From: Eublepharis macularius
Lineage: Eukaryota > Chordata > Lepidosauria > Squamata > Eublepharidae
Direction: 5' to 3'
Assembly (NCBI RefSeq): GCF_028583425.1
Contig: NC_072796.1
Span: forward strand, 125,337,464-125,401,463
DNA: 64,000 nucleotides
Part shown: positions 57,801-64,000 of the stretch, piece after piece
How positions within the stretch are numbered: the first letter of the stretch is position 1
How the letters are laid out: the number at the start of each line of letters is the position of its first letter
Position numbers and translations under genes: made by a program
Notes under the pieces: generated by a model
Told to the model about the DNA's origin: nothing
Database searches by the model: none
What the model saw: the letters and a program-made list of their open reading frames with translations, nothing else

Positions 57801-60800
57801 CACGGCCTGCTCTTTTCTACCCTGTGGGAGCCAGAATTATGTGATATTTTTAGTGGCACAACCCAGTCCCATCTTAGGTAGTCACACTCTATAACAACAT
57901 CAAGGTCCTTTGGCCATAACGTCTCCACAGTTCTGAGGCATTCCAGCTTGTGTGCAGCTAAGGCATTAAATACAAAACCCAAAAGACAGATGCAACTTTA
58001 AATGTTCTTTTTTTATTATTTGAAGCTTTTCACGAAGACAGTGCTTTCGTGAATATTTGGTATGGCACAGGATAAAATGGCTGTTGTGAACCAGAGCGAG
58101 CACACAGTCTGCCCCTGGGCCTTTCCTGATTTAAGCCCAAAGCCTTACACGTTTGAAGGGCAGGTATGGCTTGCAAATATCCTGCTGACTTCTAATATCA
58201 AAGTAATGAAAGCTGTATTTTTGCTGTTTGGAGCAGTGTGTCTCTTTCTGGTATGTCACGAATGATTTCTTGGATGAATTAGATGAGATGGTAGTCAGCA
58301 GAGTTGCTGTTCCATCTGAGCAAGGAGTTTTCCAGAGCCACAGTGCCTTGCAACATTTTGGACTCAGCTACTCTACAAACTTAAACCAGCGTGGAAACTG
58401 GTTTGGACCTGACCGTATCTGTCCTGGTTCTCCCAAGGAGTCCATGTTCATTGATGCTTTTGTGCAAATGCTGAAATACCTTTGTTTCAACCCCTGTGCC
58501 TTCACAGAACCACAGTTCCCAGAGTTTCTTGGCTGGGTGCCATGATAAGTACCCAAGTTCAGATGTGGGTATGTGGTTGTTTGGAGGCCTGTGGGAGAGT
58601 GAAATGTGTATATTTCTCTTCCAGCCAAGCTTCTTCTTGTGTCTTCTAGAAATGTGGGGGAACTGTTAAATAACAAAACCTCTTTCTACTCTGAATGATC
58701 TTCCTTTTGCATTGTGCAAATGTTTATGGGGGTGGAGATGTTCTCACTGCTCTGTCCTCTGAAAAAATGAAATATGGTTTCTCAGTCAGTCTGTCTCCCC
58801 CACTCCCTCCCTACTCCTATCTCCCAACAAAATAGGCTAAGCTAACATGCCCTACCATGGCATCTTTGAAAGAAGACAGGAGTACAAATAGGATAAATAA
58901 AACTGACCCCATGTAAGAGAAATGTTGCCCTTAGCAAAGCAATATCTAAAACCAAGAATAAACTGTGGCCTACTTACTATCCCGATTTAAAGATACAGTA
59001 TACCAAAATAACACAAGTCTTTTATGTCATAGAATCAATAACAATTCAAAACAAACTCTAAATGGTTATATAGTTGGCAACAGTCAATTTGTGGAAGGCA
59101 CAGTACATGAAGCAGCTAGCAGCATCATACAATAAATACAATACAAAATGCAAAAGTACTAATAGTTGTGCTGAGCACACGCCATTGAGCGAACCACCAC
59201 TGTGCGTGGAAATTGATACGTGACTTACCATGATTTATCTCTGTAAGTATCTTTTCAGACACAAATGCATTTTTATACTTTTATTGTTGAATTGCTAATG
59301 AATTGCATGTTATTTCCACAGTTTGGTAACTGCCAGGAGGAAGGGAATATCGGAAACGGGAATCCTCGCTAGCAAACCCGTTGCGGTTACTATTCTTACT
59401 ATTCTTTCATTTGGAATTCTTCAGAACAAAGTGTTGTCTCTGTGCATACATGCTAAGCAGAATTATCTTTGTTGCAGTATTTCTTCCATCACCGGAACAA
59501 CTTGGATATCAGCGCCGTGATGAAGGAGGCCTACCATCTCATGGAGTGTACCCCTGCAGACATCCATCCCCAGCGATTGCTAGACGACTTTGTCCCCCTG
59601 ACTAAAGGGCAGTACCCAATATTTAATAAATACCCCAAGTTCATCGTGGATTACCAGTCTCAAGAGCGTGAGCGAATCAGGCAGGATGAAATCGAGTACC
59701 TTAGAGAGAGGTATTGCTGGAAACCAGGGAGGGGACTTCTCTCTAGTGTCTAGTTAAAATGAATCAATGAGATGCAGTTGAGGTGGGGGATAAAGGAAGA
59801 ACCGGTATTCCACAGTGATTTGGGCTTGAGGATGATCTAGTCTTAGTTCCTAAAACAGAACCACGGTTCCGATTTCCCTGTCCCTTTTCAGGTTAGCCCC
59901 ACATTGAACTGAAATGTAGTGCGGTAGCAGAGTTAGAGGACAGATGTGATCTTTCTAAGAAATACCGTAGACAATATGTAAAAGAGTTAGTAATTTATAT
60001 TTTATGCCACTTTTCCTTTGTTATTCAAAGCAGTTTACAAGAAAACAGCAAATTAAATCTGATCAGAATCCTGACACACCAAGGCGTTAAAGCCAAGTAA
60101 TGGCATTAAAGCCCACTAACGAAAAAGTCAGCCTAAACGGTACTGCCATACATTGCTTTGTGAATTGGCATAAGGGAAGAGGCACCCGTACTTCAATGGG
60201 CAATCCATTCCACAAGGATGGAGCCCCACAGAAAATGTCACCGATTTCCTCTCTTTTAAGAGAGCCAGCCATTTTGTGAGGCTGTTAAGTTCTGTCCAGG
60301 TTCACATGGGGAGAGGCTGTCCTTCCAAGGATTATAATTCGCCACAGATGTCAGACAAAGGGGTAGAAATAAATATTCAGAAATAAATACTCAGAGAAAG
60401 GAGTAGAAATAAATAAATACTCGGTTGAAATATAGCATTGGAAGATTGGTGAGGACAGGCAAGTACTTCATCCAGAAAGCTTCACCTGGTGATCACAACA
60501 AATTGGAGTTTGGCTGAAGGGTTTCCAAACAAGGATGTTTTTGATCATGCTTCAAGCAGAAGGGAAACATATGAACGCGCATTATGGTCACAGTCTCAAA
60601 ACGGAGGGGAAGGGATTTGGGTGCAACAAAGGGGGAGCAAGCCCATGTGGTTGTCTGGTTCTGCGATTCACCATTAGGTATATGGAAACAATTGGCTGCA
60701 TTCACACCCACCATGAAAAGACATGTTTGTTGTGATGTCTGAATGTGGCTGTGGCTGTCCTGGGCCAGAGAAAAGGAACAGAAAGGCACAATGATGTTCT

Positions 60801-63036
60801 GATTTTGTTCCTCATTTAGTGAACTGAGGATGTTTCTTTAGACTTCTTCTATAAACCAGGCTAAAGTGTGAAACAAAAGTTTCTGTTGGCACTATGGCCA
60901 CACATGACAGTCTCCAGCAGATGTATAGCTTTTAAAGCAGACTGAATAATAAAGTGGGGGGACAGTGCAGAGATTCATTCTCCTGTTACAGTTCTGTCAC
61001 CCTTCCTTGACAGCCGCTGTTATTGTGATGTATAGAACCATACCTCCTTGCACTCGGGGCAGGCGTAACTAGCACGATGAGTGTTCTGCACCTCAGTTAA
61101 ACATGTTTGTCCCAAGTTTTACGCTAGCAAGTCATGCTTTTACTGAGAACATAACAGGCTTGCCTGAAGAGCTGCTTCAGGTGGGAAAGTACGACGTGAT
61201 TCTCTTCATGCAGGCAACTGGTCCATGAGATGGAAGCTGAAGCAGCCCAGAGGAGGGTGGACGACGAAACGTGGTATCGGAAGCAAGAGCTGCTCAGGGA
61301 GGCCGAGGAGCAGAGGAGGAAGATTCTGCTGAAGGAAGAGGAGAAACTGGCGGCGCAAAGGCAAAGGTATTGCTCTGTTCTGCAGCGGAACAAAGGGCAC
61401 TGCAAGTTGCTGAGGCAATAAATGAAAAGGGTGCTCTTTTGTAGCTGGACTTGCAGGAGTTTGCCTTGTCGGGCCTACCCTGTCTTCTGAAGGTAGGCCC
61501 TACAGCTCAAGCAGCCACCTGCAGTACGGCACATCTTTATCCTACCCTTCCTCCAGGGAACTCATAGCAGCTTTTGTGGTTCTTCTTTCTCTAATCCTAG
61601 CAACTATGCTGTGAAGGAAAGTAAAGCTTGGAGAGTGTGTGACAGGCCCAAGGACGCCCAGAGAGCTTCCTGGCTGAGTGGGAATTTGAGCCTGAACCTC
61701 CCTGGTTCTAGTCTGATGCTCTAACCACTACACCACCGCTGCAAAGATTCATGGTCTCTGTGGGGGGACGTGTGTTTTTTTGTTGTTCTATACCACAGCC
61801 AGCATCTCCCCACACAGATGCAACTGGCACAGCAGGATTTGAGTCCAGTGGCGCCTTAGAGACCAACAAGATTTTCAGGCTGTAAGCTTTCAAAAGTCAG
61901 AGCTCCCTTCTGCCACTGGACTCAAATCCTGCTATTCTACTGCACAGAGAGGTTTAGTGGGGGCAGCTTCTCTGGGCAGAGTGGTGTCATGAAGAGAAAA
62001 GCCTCTTCCACCCTTTTTTCCTTTTGCCACATGGAGGGCCACCATAGTGTAGTGATTTGGCTAGGATCTGGGAGACCCAATTTCTACCCCCACTCGACCA
62101 TGGAAGCTTGCTGGGTGACCTGGGGCCAGTCACACACTCTAGCCTAGCCTACCTCACAGGGGTGTTGTGAGGAAAAAATGGAGGAGAGGAAAATGATATT
62201 AAGCTGCTTTGGGTCCCCACTGGGGAGAGAGGCAGCATATAAATAAATAAAACATTCAAGGGGCATTGAATGCTCACCCATTGGAAAATGGGGGGACTCC
62301 TCTCTGTTCATAGAAAGATAGCGCTGAAGTAGCCTTTTCCTGCCATGTTTTAGATGCAGTGCTTGTAGTCCGGTTCAGTAGAGGTTGTCAAATGATTCAG
62401 TTGCATGTGCAGCCCAGCTCAGGGCCAAACTGCAAGTGACAGCAGCCATGGGTCCATGCTAAAAGCCCTAGTTCAGATCATGTGCGTGGCTGCTTCAGTT
62501 CTTCCCCCTCCCCCTTCCCCCCCCCCACACACACCATTTCAGGTGCCAAAATAGCCCTCCCTTTGCTGATTTGGCACCTGAAAAAGCACAGGAGGAGGGG
62601 ACAAATGCTCCTTGGGCGCACTGCTTGTGATCTGGATCAGCAATTTTCAAAGAACTACAACTCCTTTCAGAATAGCATTGGTGGCCACCAGATGGACCTG
62701 TGGCCGCTGTCACTTGTAGTTTAGCCCTCAGTGGTTGTTATCATTGTTTCCCAAAGGGAGTTTCCTCTTGTTGTGGGGGCAGGGGAGGTTCATGGGGGCA
62801 GTGCTGAGGATAGATACACTAGATCCCAAGAAATCTCACTGTTTCAGAAAAAGTGTCGCGTCCTTTTACTAACTGTTGGGTTGTGGGGGTGCTTTTGAAG
62901 GCTGGCTGCTGTCAAGAGAGAGCTGAAAGTAAAGGAGCTGCAGTTACTGGAAGCCGCAAGAAGGCGCTTTCTGAAATACCAGCAAGACCAGCGGGAAATG
63001 GAGCTGAACAGGCTCGACGACGAGATTGCGAGGAAG
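42802..63036 (+). CDS. TBC1D31: TBC1 domain family member 31 (TBC1D31/WDR67), exons 1-16, 3' end outside window
   Basis: TBC1D31 is a centrosome/centriolar-satellite scaffold needed for ciliogenesis; it is reported to recruit the E3 ligase PJA2 to act on OFD1. Sixteen exons join in phase to 799 codons of a protein that is 1066 aa in human. Start MQSTDLGNKEEGKIWHRKP. The N-terminal half is WD40-like: AGDHQGNVYVFDL, ADTAQLWDLDTFQRKRKLN, AAGGKSNHVHLWCLE, MENGSLNIYSIQALTQE. A low-conservation linker (exon 8) follows, then the TBC domain in exons 9-14 (MFIWRSLLQLPENH, LLAFPFVKLFQNNQLICFE, NWCQHWFEFFPNPPINVLSM, AWPLLETMFSEVLTREEWL, HHRNNLDISAV). I do not see the paired arginine and glutamine fingers (IxxDxxR, YxQ) of active Rab GAPs. 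Exons 14-16 start the charged coiled coil (QERERIRQDEIEYLRER, QELLREAEEQRRKILLKEEE, LNRLDDEIARK). The rest of the coiled coil should follow to the right of the window. Confidence 0.96.
42951..43105. repeat. Imperfect tandem duplication of about 80-90 bp in TBC1D31 intron 1
   Basis: 'gcttctatgtgcaagagcagtgtactttatattccggg' (42955-) and 'gcttccatgtgcaaaggcagtgtaccttgtattccagg' (43046-) are diverged copies, each followed by a 'gcaaactctg/gtaaactctg' stretch. Confidence 0.8.
43201..43397 (+). mobile_element. AGGTTGCCA...TGGCAACCCT foldback element, complete
   Basis: Starts 'aaggttgccagctcc' and ends 'cacctggaggttggcaacccta', inverted ends with internal 'gagatttagggagtg', 'gagggacctcagccagg' and 'tggaaatcagttgtaattct'. 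Full-length counterpart of 472-683. Confidence 0.75.
43405..43700 (-). repeat. tRNA-derived SINE, diverged
   Basis: 'gggtccctgttctgtcaagatcagtatcatctgctc', 'catgctacttgacccttttaaatggagatgttga' and 'tctacttgcaaagcagggg' follow the reverse order of the family. Confidence 0.5.
44479..44625 (+). CDS. TBC1D31: TBC1D31 exon 2
   Basis: Acceptor CTTCTCAG, donor CCG|GTGAGT (last two bases CG). Encodes VIANIIHSTTGYHSKTIRF to YVFDLVGN, the first WD-like blade. Confidence 0.95.
45102..45217 (+). CDS. TBC1D31: TBC1D31 exon 3
   Basis: Acceptor ATACAAACAG, donor ACAG|GTAACG. Encodes FKLVQRTTQACTALAFNLRR and LVALADYSVKCFDT. Confidence 0.95.
45283..45510 (-). repeat. Sauria-type SINE
   Basis: 'tatagtctgcctttctccccaatggggatcc', 'ttatcttcacaacaaccctgtcag', head 'cagcactctaaccactacaccagaccagctc', reversed. 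Confidence 0.88.
45625..45775 (-). repeat. L2-like LINE tail
   Basis: 'ttatttattgcctccctttctcgctgagacccaaggtggattacacagtgc' is the reverse of the tail at 47050-47098. Confidence 0.6.
45910..46020. mobile_element. Short hairpin MITE
   Basis: 'gggaaccccaggaaatgacaatgg' (45929-) pairs with 'ccattgtcgtttcccggggttccc' (45985-); outer ends 'acctct/agaggt' also pair. Loop of about 30 nt. Confidence 0.7.
46440..47098 (+). mobile_element. L2-like LINE 3' end
   Basis: 'aactccagctggtacggaatggtgcagactggtaacgtccc', 'cattggctaccagtcaaccaccgagttcagttcaaggtcctg' and 'gaggaaatcagggaggttcc' match the C-terminal RT region of L2-like lizard LINEs; the tail is 'ctgtaattcgtcttgagtctcagcgagaaaggcgggctataaatt'. 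Frame is decayed. Confidence 0.65.
47381..47559 (+). CDS. TBC1D31: TBC1D31 exon 4
   Basis: Acceptor TTCTTGCTACAG, donor AAG|GTTGGT. Encodes TKELVSWMRGHDSSVSSISV, HGSGRYAVTTSADTAQLWDL and the FQRKRKLNVRQSVGIQK segment. Confidence 0.96.
47661..47740. repeat. Short direct duplication
   Basis: 'taagcaggacctgctctggcctattatt' occurs twice, 38 bp apart, in intron 4. Confidence 0.85.
48238..48389 (+). CDS. TBC1D31: TBC1D31 exon 5
   Basis: Acceptor GTGCTTTCAG, donor CACG|GTACGT. Encodes VFFLPLSNTIISCFKDNSVF and AWEFDTLHCKYQLPSP to FAAT. Confidence 0.95.
48495..48700. repeat. Possible hAT-like MITE fragment
   Basis: 'ctaggggtagggaaccttttcgacctg' resembles the end of common reptile hAT repeats; interior 'aaacaaaatggcagtgagaggcaagg'. 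No second end found. Confidence 0.3.
49225..49384 (+). CDS. TBC1D31: TBC1D31 exon 6
   Basis: Acceptor GGACTGTAG, donor CAG|GTCAGT. Encodes DGRVLAAGGKSNHVHLWCLE to DSFDGGSNQ. Confidence 0.95.
49895..50075 (-). repeat. MIR/CORE-SINE-like remnant
   Basis: 'caatcctttaacagccctttaaggtaggtcagtatta', 'attacaggtaagggggtgaaaggaagcagcttgcctaagg' match MIR-type cores ('ccctgtaaggtaggtcagtattat', 'gacttgcccaagg'). Old. Confidence 0.55.
50849..51049 (+). CDS. TBC1D31: TBC1D31 exon 7
   Basis: Acceptor GTACTGTAG, donor AAG|GTCAGT. Encodes VLGVLSQDSIMRFINIRTCK, GISTAVISPNGRYIAAVMEN, GSLNIYSIQALTQELNK. Confidence 0.96.
51296..51463 (+). CDS. TBC1D31: TBC1D31 exon 8 (linker)
   Basis: Acceptor TTTTTTCAG, donor GAG|GTAAGA. 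Encodes PPPPLFKVIEESSKG and a basic stretch ending NVSLENKE. It is shorter and less conserved than human here, as expected for a linker between the WD and TBC parts. Confidence 0.92.
51617..51785. mobile_element. Foldback MITE
   Basis: 'attccacacacgttggataatgcact' (51631-) pairs with 'agtgcattgaaaatgcattatccagcatgtgcggaat' (51735-51771). Interior A/T-rich. No coding content. Confidence 0.8.
51786..52536 (+). other. TBC1D31 intron 8, unique part
   Basis: No repeat or gene recognised. Confidence 0.4.
52537..52616 (+). CDS. TBC1D31: TBC1D31 exon 9
   Basis: Acceptor CCTGTTTTTAG, donor CAG|GTGCGT. Encodes NELPDGLNKKRLQSLLKGFG and EYPAKY, the entry of the TBC domain. Confidence 0.94.
52701..52847 (+). 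CDS. TBC1D31: TBC1D31 exon 10
   Basis: Acceptor GATTGCAG, donor ACG|GTAATT. Encodes MFIWRSLLQLPENHLAFSSL and YPIKSRKLLRVLQ. Confidence 0.95.
52880..53000. repeat. Penelope-like inverted short insertion (fragment)
   Basis: 'acaagagtccagtggaaccttggaggctaacagc' (reverse) and 'gtctctaaagtgtggctgggctcctgttttt' (forward) are inverted copies of the tail seen at 20143-20361 and 61815-61950. Confidence 0.45.
53417..53668 (+). repeat. Sauria SINE, complete
   Basis: Head 'gagagccagtttggggtagtggttcagagc', 'tttgatccccactcctctgcttgaagccagctgggtgaccttgggtcag', 'taaaccgctctaagtgggcgtgaagttgtcctgaagggtgg', end 'tataaatccagtgttgtt'. Confidence 0.95.
54062..54270 (-). repeat. 5S rRNA-derived SINE
   Basis: 'ggggttttcatggcaagagactt', 'ggtttgccattgcctgcctctgcaaccctgg', 'ggtctcccatccaatttctaaccaaggcc', 'ctgcttagcttctggggtctga' reversed. 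Confidence 0.92.
54290..54485 (-). repeat. tRNA-derived SINE
   Basis: 'gcgttatactgagccagaccattggcctgtcaagctcagta', 'cctgatccttttaactgcaaacatcaggg', head 'gcatgcagggcagttgttccgccactgagcc'. Confidence 0.92.
54486..55186 (+). other. TBC1D31 intron 10, unique part
   Basis: Nothing recognised; no coding signal. Confidence 0.4.
55187..55407. mobile_element. Long-hairpin MITE
   Basis: 'ggccgtttccacacgtcttctccccctcccgaaaaatagcgca' pairs with 'tgcactatttttcgggagggagagacatgtgaaaatggcc'; the arms continue inward. Carries TGACGTCA at 55293-55300, followed by TAAAA as in the element at 9-192. Confidence 0.85.
55500..55633 (+). CDS. TBC1D31: TBC1D31 exon 11
   Basis: Acceptor TTTGTTGCACAG, donor ATAG|GTAAGG. 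Encodes TLSALAHWSAIFGEVPYIAL, LAFPFVKLFQNNQLICFEVV. Confidence 0.96.
55892..55968 (+). repeat. tRNA-SINE head
   Basis: 'ggacggactgtggctcagtgggagagcatctgcttggcatgcagaaggtcccaggttcaattcccagcatctcc': the tRNA-like head with A and B boxes. It is the best-kept head in the window, but the body is missing. Confidence 0.85.
56171..56304 (+). CDS. TBC1D31: TBC1D31 exon 12
   Basis: Acceptor TCTTTTCCAG, donor CAG|GTAAAA. Encodes NWCQHWFEFFPNPPINVLSM and VENILAHHDKELLQHLMN. Confidence 0.96.
56305..57579 (+). other. TBC1D31 intron 12
   Basis: Unique-looking, no repeat recognised with confidence, no gene seen. Confidence 0.45.
57580..57759 (+). CDS. TBC1D31: TBC1D31 exon 13
   Basis: Acceptor TCGCTGCTTCAG, donor GAG|GTAAAC. 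Exactly 60 codons: VYAWPLLETMFSEVLTREEW, LKMFDNVFSNHPSYLLVLVA, CSRAPLLHCNQREDFE. Confidence 0.96.
57760..59477 (+). other. TBC1D31 intron 13
   Basis: Mostly unique, A/T-rich from 58840 on; no gene or clear repeat seen. Confidence 0.45.
59478..59710 (+). CDS. TBC1D31: TBC1D31 exon 14
   Basis: Acceptor TTTGTTGCAG, donor AGAG|GTATTG. Encodes YFFHHRNNLDISAVMKEAYH, FVPLTKGQYPIFNKYPKFIV and DYQSQERERIRQDEIEYLRE, the end of the TBC domain and the start of the coiled coil. Confidence 0.96.
59985..60350 (-). repeat. Possible old retroposon tail in intron 14
   Basis: 'ttatattttatgccacttttcc', 'gcagtttacaagaaaacagcaaa', 'caaggcgttaaagccaag' and 'gaggcacccgtacttcaatgggcaatccattccacaagg' resemble a dispersed reptile repeat; family not identified. 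Confidence 0.35.
60351..61213 (+). other. TBC1D31 intron 14, remainder
   Basis: Short 'aaataaata' repeats at 60365-60420; otherwise nothing recognised. Confidence 0.4.
61214..61366 (+). CDS. TBC1D31: TBC1D31 exon 15
   Basis: Acceptor CTTCATGCAG, donor AAAG|GTATTG. Encodes QLVHEMEAEAAQRRVDDETW, YRKQELLREAEEQRRKILLK, EEEKLAAQRQ: charged coiled coil. Confidence 0.96.
61540..61742 (-). repeat. Sauria-type SINE
   Basis: 'ttatcctacccttcctccagggaactcatag', 'gtgtgacaggcccaaggacgcccag', head 'gctctaaccactacaccacc', reversed. Confidence 0.75.
61815..61950. mobile_element. Penelope-like inverted short insertion
   Basis: 'gcaggatttgagtccagtggcgccttagagaccaac' and its inverse 'tgccactggactcaaatcctgc' meet with 'ctgtaagctttcaaaagtcagagctccctt' between. 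On the minus strand this reads 'agggagctctgacttttgaaagc', the same stem-GAAAGC pattern as at 20279-20308. Confidence 0.5.
62038..62255 (+). repeat. Sauria-type SINE
   Basis: 'ccaccatagtgtagtgatttggctaggatctgggagaccc', 'ctgggtgacctggggccagtcacacactc', 'cctacctcacaggggtgttgtgagg', 'cactggggagagaggcagcatataaataaat'. Confidence 0.9.
62420..62730. mobile_element. Foldback MITE, GGGCCAAACT family
   Basis: 'tcagggccaaactgcaagtgacagcagccatgggtcc' pairs with 'ggacctgtggccgctgtcacttgtagtttagccctca'. Related ends at 1126-1443. Confidence 0.8.
62901..63036 (+). CDS. TBC1D31: TBC1D31 exon 16 (last exon in window)
   Basis: Acceptor GCTTTTGAAG, donor AAG|GTAACC, ending in phase 0. Encodes LAAVKRELKVKELQLLEAAR and QREMELNRLDDEIARK. 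The next human exon (starting VYMRDREIAA) was not found in the remaining 964 bp. Confidence 0.95.
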
Positions 63037-63354
63037 GTAACCACTTGAGAGGCAACCCGGTGAAAACATAGCAATGCGCGTGTAGGCTTGATGCAATTCG
63101 ATGTTCCGTCTGCTCACCTTAATGAAGTCTGCAGGTTGAATGAGTAGATTCTGCAAACGGTATTGAAACTTAGAAAGGGGGGGAGTGGTCTGGGTGACGT
63201 TTCCAAGAATTTGAAGGTGGCCTTTCCTTATCTCTTACGTTATCTCTTATGTTATCTCTCTGTCTTTCACTTTCTGCGGCGTCATCCAAGTCAAAAGTGA
63301 TCTGCAGAAACAACAAGGGTTTCTCCCTTCAGGAAACTTGAATGCATGAAGCCT

Positions 63355-63440
63355 GTCTTATATCATCGTAGGCCATTGGTCCATCGAGTTCAGTATTCTT
63401 TACCCTTACTGGCAGGGGCTCCCCAGGGTCTCAGGCAAAG
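63355..63440 (-). repeat. tRNA-SINE tail fragment
   Basis: 'cttatatcatcgtaggccattggtccatcgagttcagtattctttacccttactggcagg' is the reversed tail half of the tRNA-SINE family. Confidence 0.7.
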
Positions 63441-63604
63441 GAAGTTTTTTCCCAGCACGTCCTGCCTTGAGCTCCTTTGTGCTGGAGGTGCTAGGAATCG
63501 GCCAGTGAAAGGACTCCTAGGGGGTCTTCTCCAGCAGCTTCTTATTTTCCAAAGGATGGGGAGTGCCTTCTTGGGTCTAGGGGAGCTGGATTCTCCAGGG
63601 CCTT

Positions 63605-63805
63605 AGGGAAGGGGCTGTGGCTCAGTAGAAGAGCCTCTCTTTTGCATGAGGAAGGTCCCAGGTTCAATCCCTGGCATCTCCAAGTAAAAAGACTAGGCAG
63701 CAGATGATGGGAAGGACTTCATCCCGAGACCTGCTGCAAGTCTGAGTAGATGATATTGACCTTGATGGACCAAGAGTCTGATTTAATATAAGGCAGCTGT
63801 GTGTG
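63605..63805 (+). repeat. tRNA-derived SINE, complete
   Basis: Head 'aggggctgtggctcagtagaagagcctctc', 'aggtcccaggttcaatccctggcatctcc' (B box), body 'agcagatgatgggaaggac', 'cgagacctgctgcaagtctgagtagatgatattgaccttgatggacc', tail 'ataaggcagctgtgtg'. Confidence 0.95.
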
Positions 63806-64000
63806 TGGCCAAGCAGCTGAGGGAGGCTCCAGCCCCTGGCTAGTTCGACTTCAGTCTCCCAAGCTTAAGAGGTTTCACTGGTCTTGATTATGTGGGGAGG
63901 GCTGGGAAGGTCCAGCCTTTAAATAGGATGCCCTCTATCCTGCTCTGTGATTTCCTAGTTCGAATTATCTAGTAGAAAAGGAGACGCTGGCAAAAAGGGA

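Noticed and set aside
63955-64000. Possible next TBC1D31 exon: after TTTCCTAG the +1 frame reads NYLVEKETLAK, a little like human NLTENQEALAK
   Set aside because: The intervening human segment (VYMRDREIAA...) is not present between 63037 and 63954, the phase does not follow from exon 16, and the match is short and truncated by the window edge.

Overview
The window is vertebrate nuclear DNA, most likely from a squamate reptile (lizard-like; I cannot name the species). Three genes with introns lie in the conserved vertebrate order ZHX2 (+), DERL1 (-), TBC1D31 (+). The spaces between exons are filled with repeats I associate with squamates: Sauria-type tRNA SINEs, a second tRNA-SINE family, 5S-rRNA-derived SINEs, CR1/L3/L2 LINE tails, Penelope-like elements, hAT-like elements and many foldback MITEs. 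No prokaryotic, plasmid or CRISPR features were seen.

Layout. 1-2710: upstream intron of ZHX2 with MITE debris. 2711-5336: the single coding exon of ZHX2 (816 aa, two C2H2 fingers, four homeodomains), with a splice donor 4 nt after the stop and a probable 3'UTR exon near 7.9-9.1 kb. 9.2-13.3 kb: intergenic, dominated by an old CR1/L3-like LINE that has been hit several times by younger elements. 13.3-18.06 kb: mostly unique sequence, probably including the DERL1 3'UTR. 18058-40428: DERL1 on the minus strand. All eight coding exons were found, including a 27-nt microexon, and together they give 251 aa, the human length. The intron before the microexon has a U12-type (minor spliceosome) donor. 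DERL1 intron 1 (about 8.4 kb) holds a near-complete Penelope-like element with RT and GIY-YIG domains and, at its 3' side, what reads as a complete type-I hammerhead ribozyme. 40429-42801: head-to-head promoter region shared by DERL1 and TBC1D31, split by LINE and Penelope-derived insertions. It and the adjoining start of DERL1 intron 1 carry four ZNF143-like motifs, an RFX X-box and an ERSE-like site. 42802-64000: TBC1D31 exons 1-16 (799 codons: WD40 region, TBC domain, start of the coiled coil); the rest of the gene lies past the window edge.

The genes do not form a pathway. ZHX2 is a nuclear transcriptional repressor, DERL1 an ER-membrane retrotranslocation (ERAD) component, and TBC1D31 a centrosome/cilium scaffold. 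DERL1 and TBC1D31 are linked only by their divergent promoter. The strongest leads are the hammerhead ribozyme in the Penelope-like element, inverted Penelope-like short insertions that keep a hammerhead-like core and have target-site duplications, the U12 intron plus microexon of DERL1, the unusual divergence of the DERL1 N-terminal half, and the regulatory motif cluster between DERL1 and TBC1D31. Comparisons with human proteins are from memory, not from a search.
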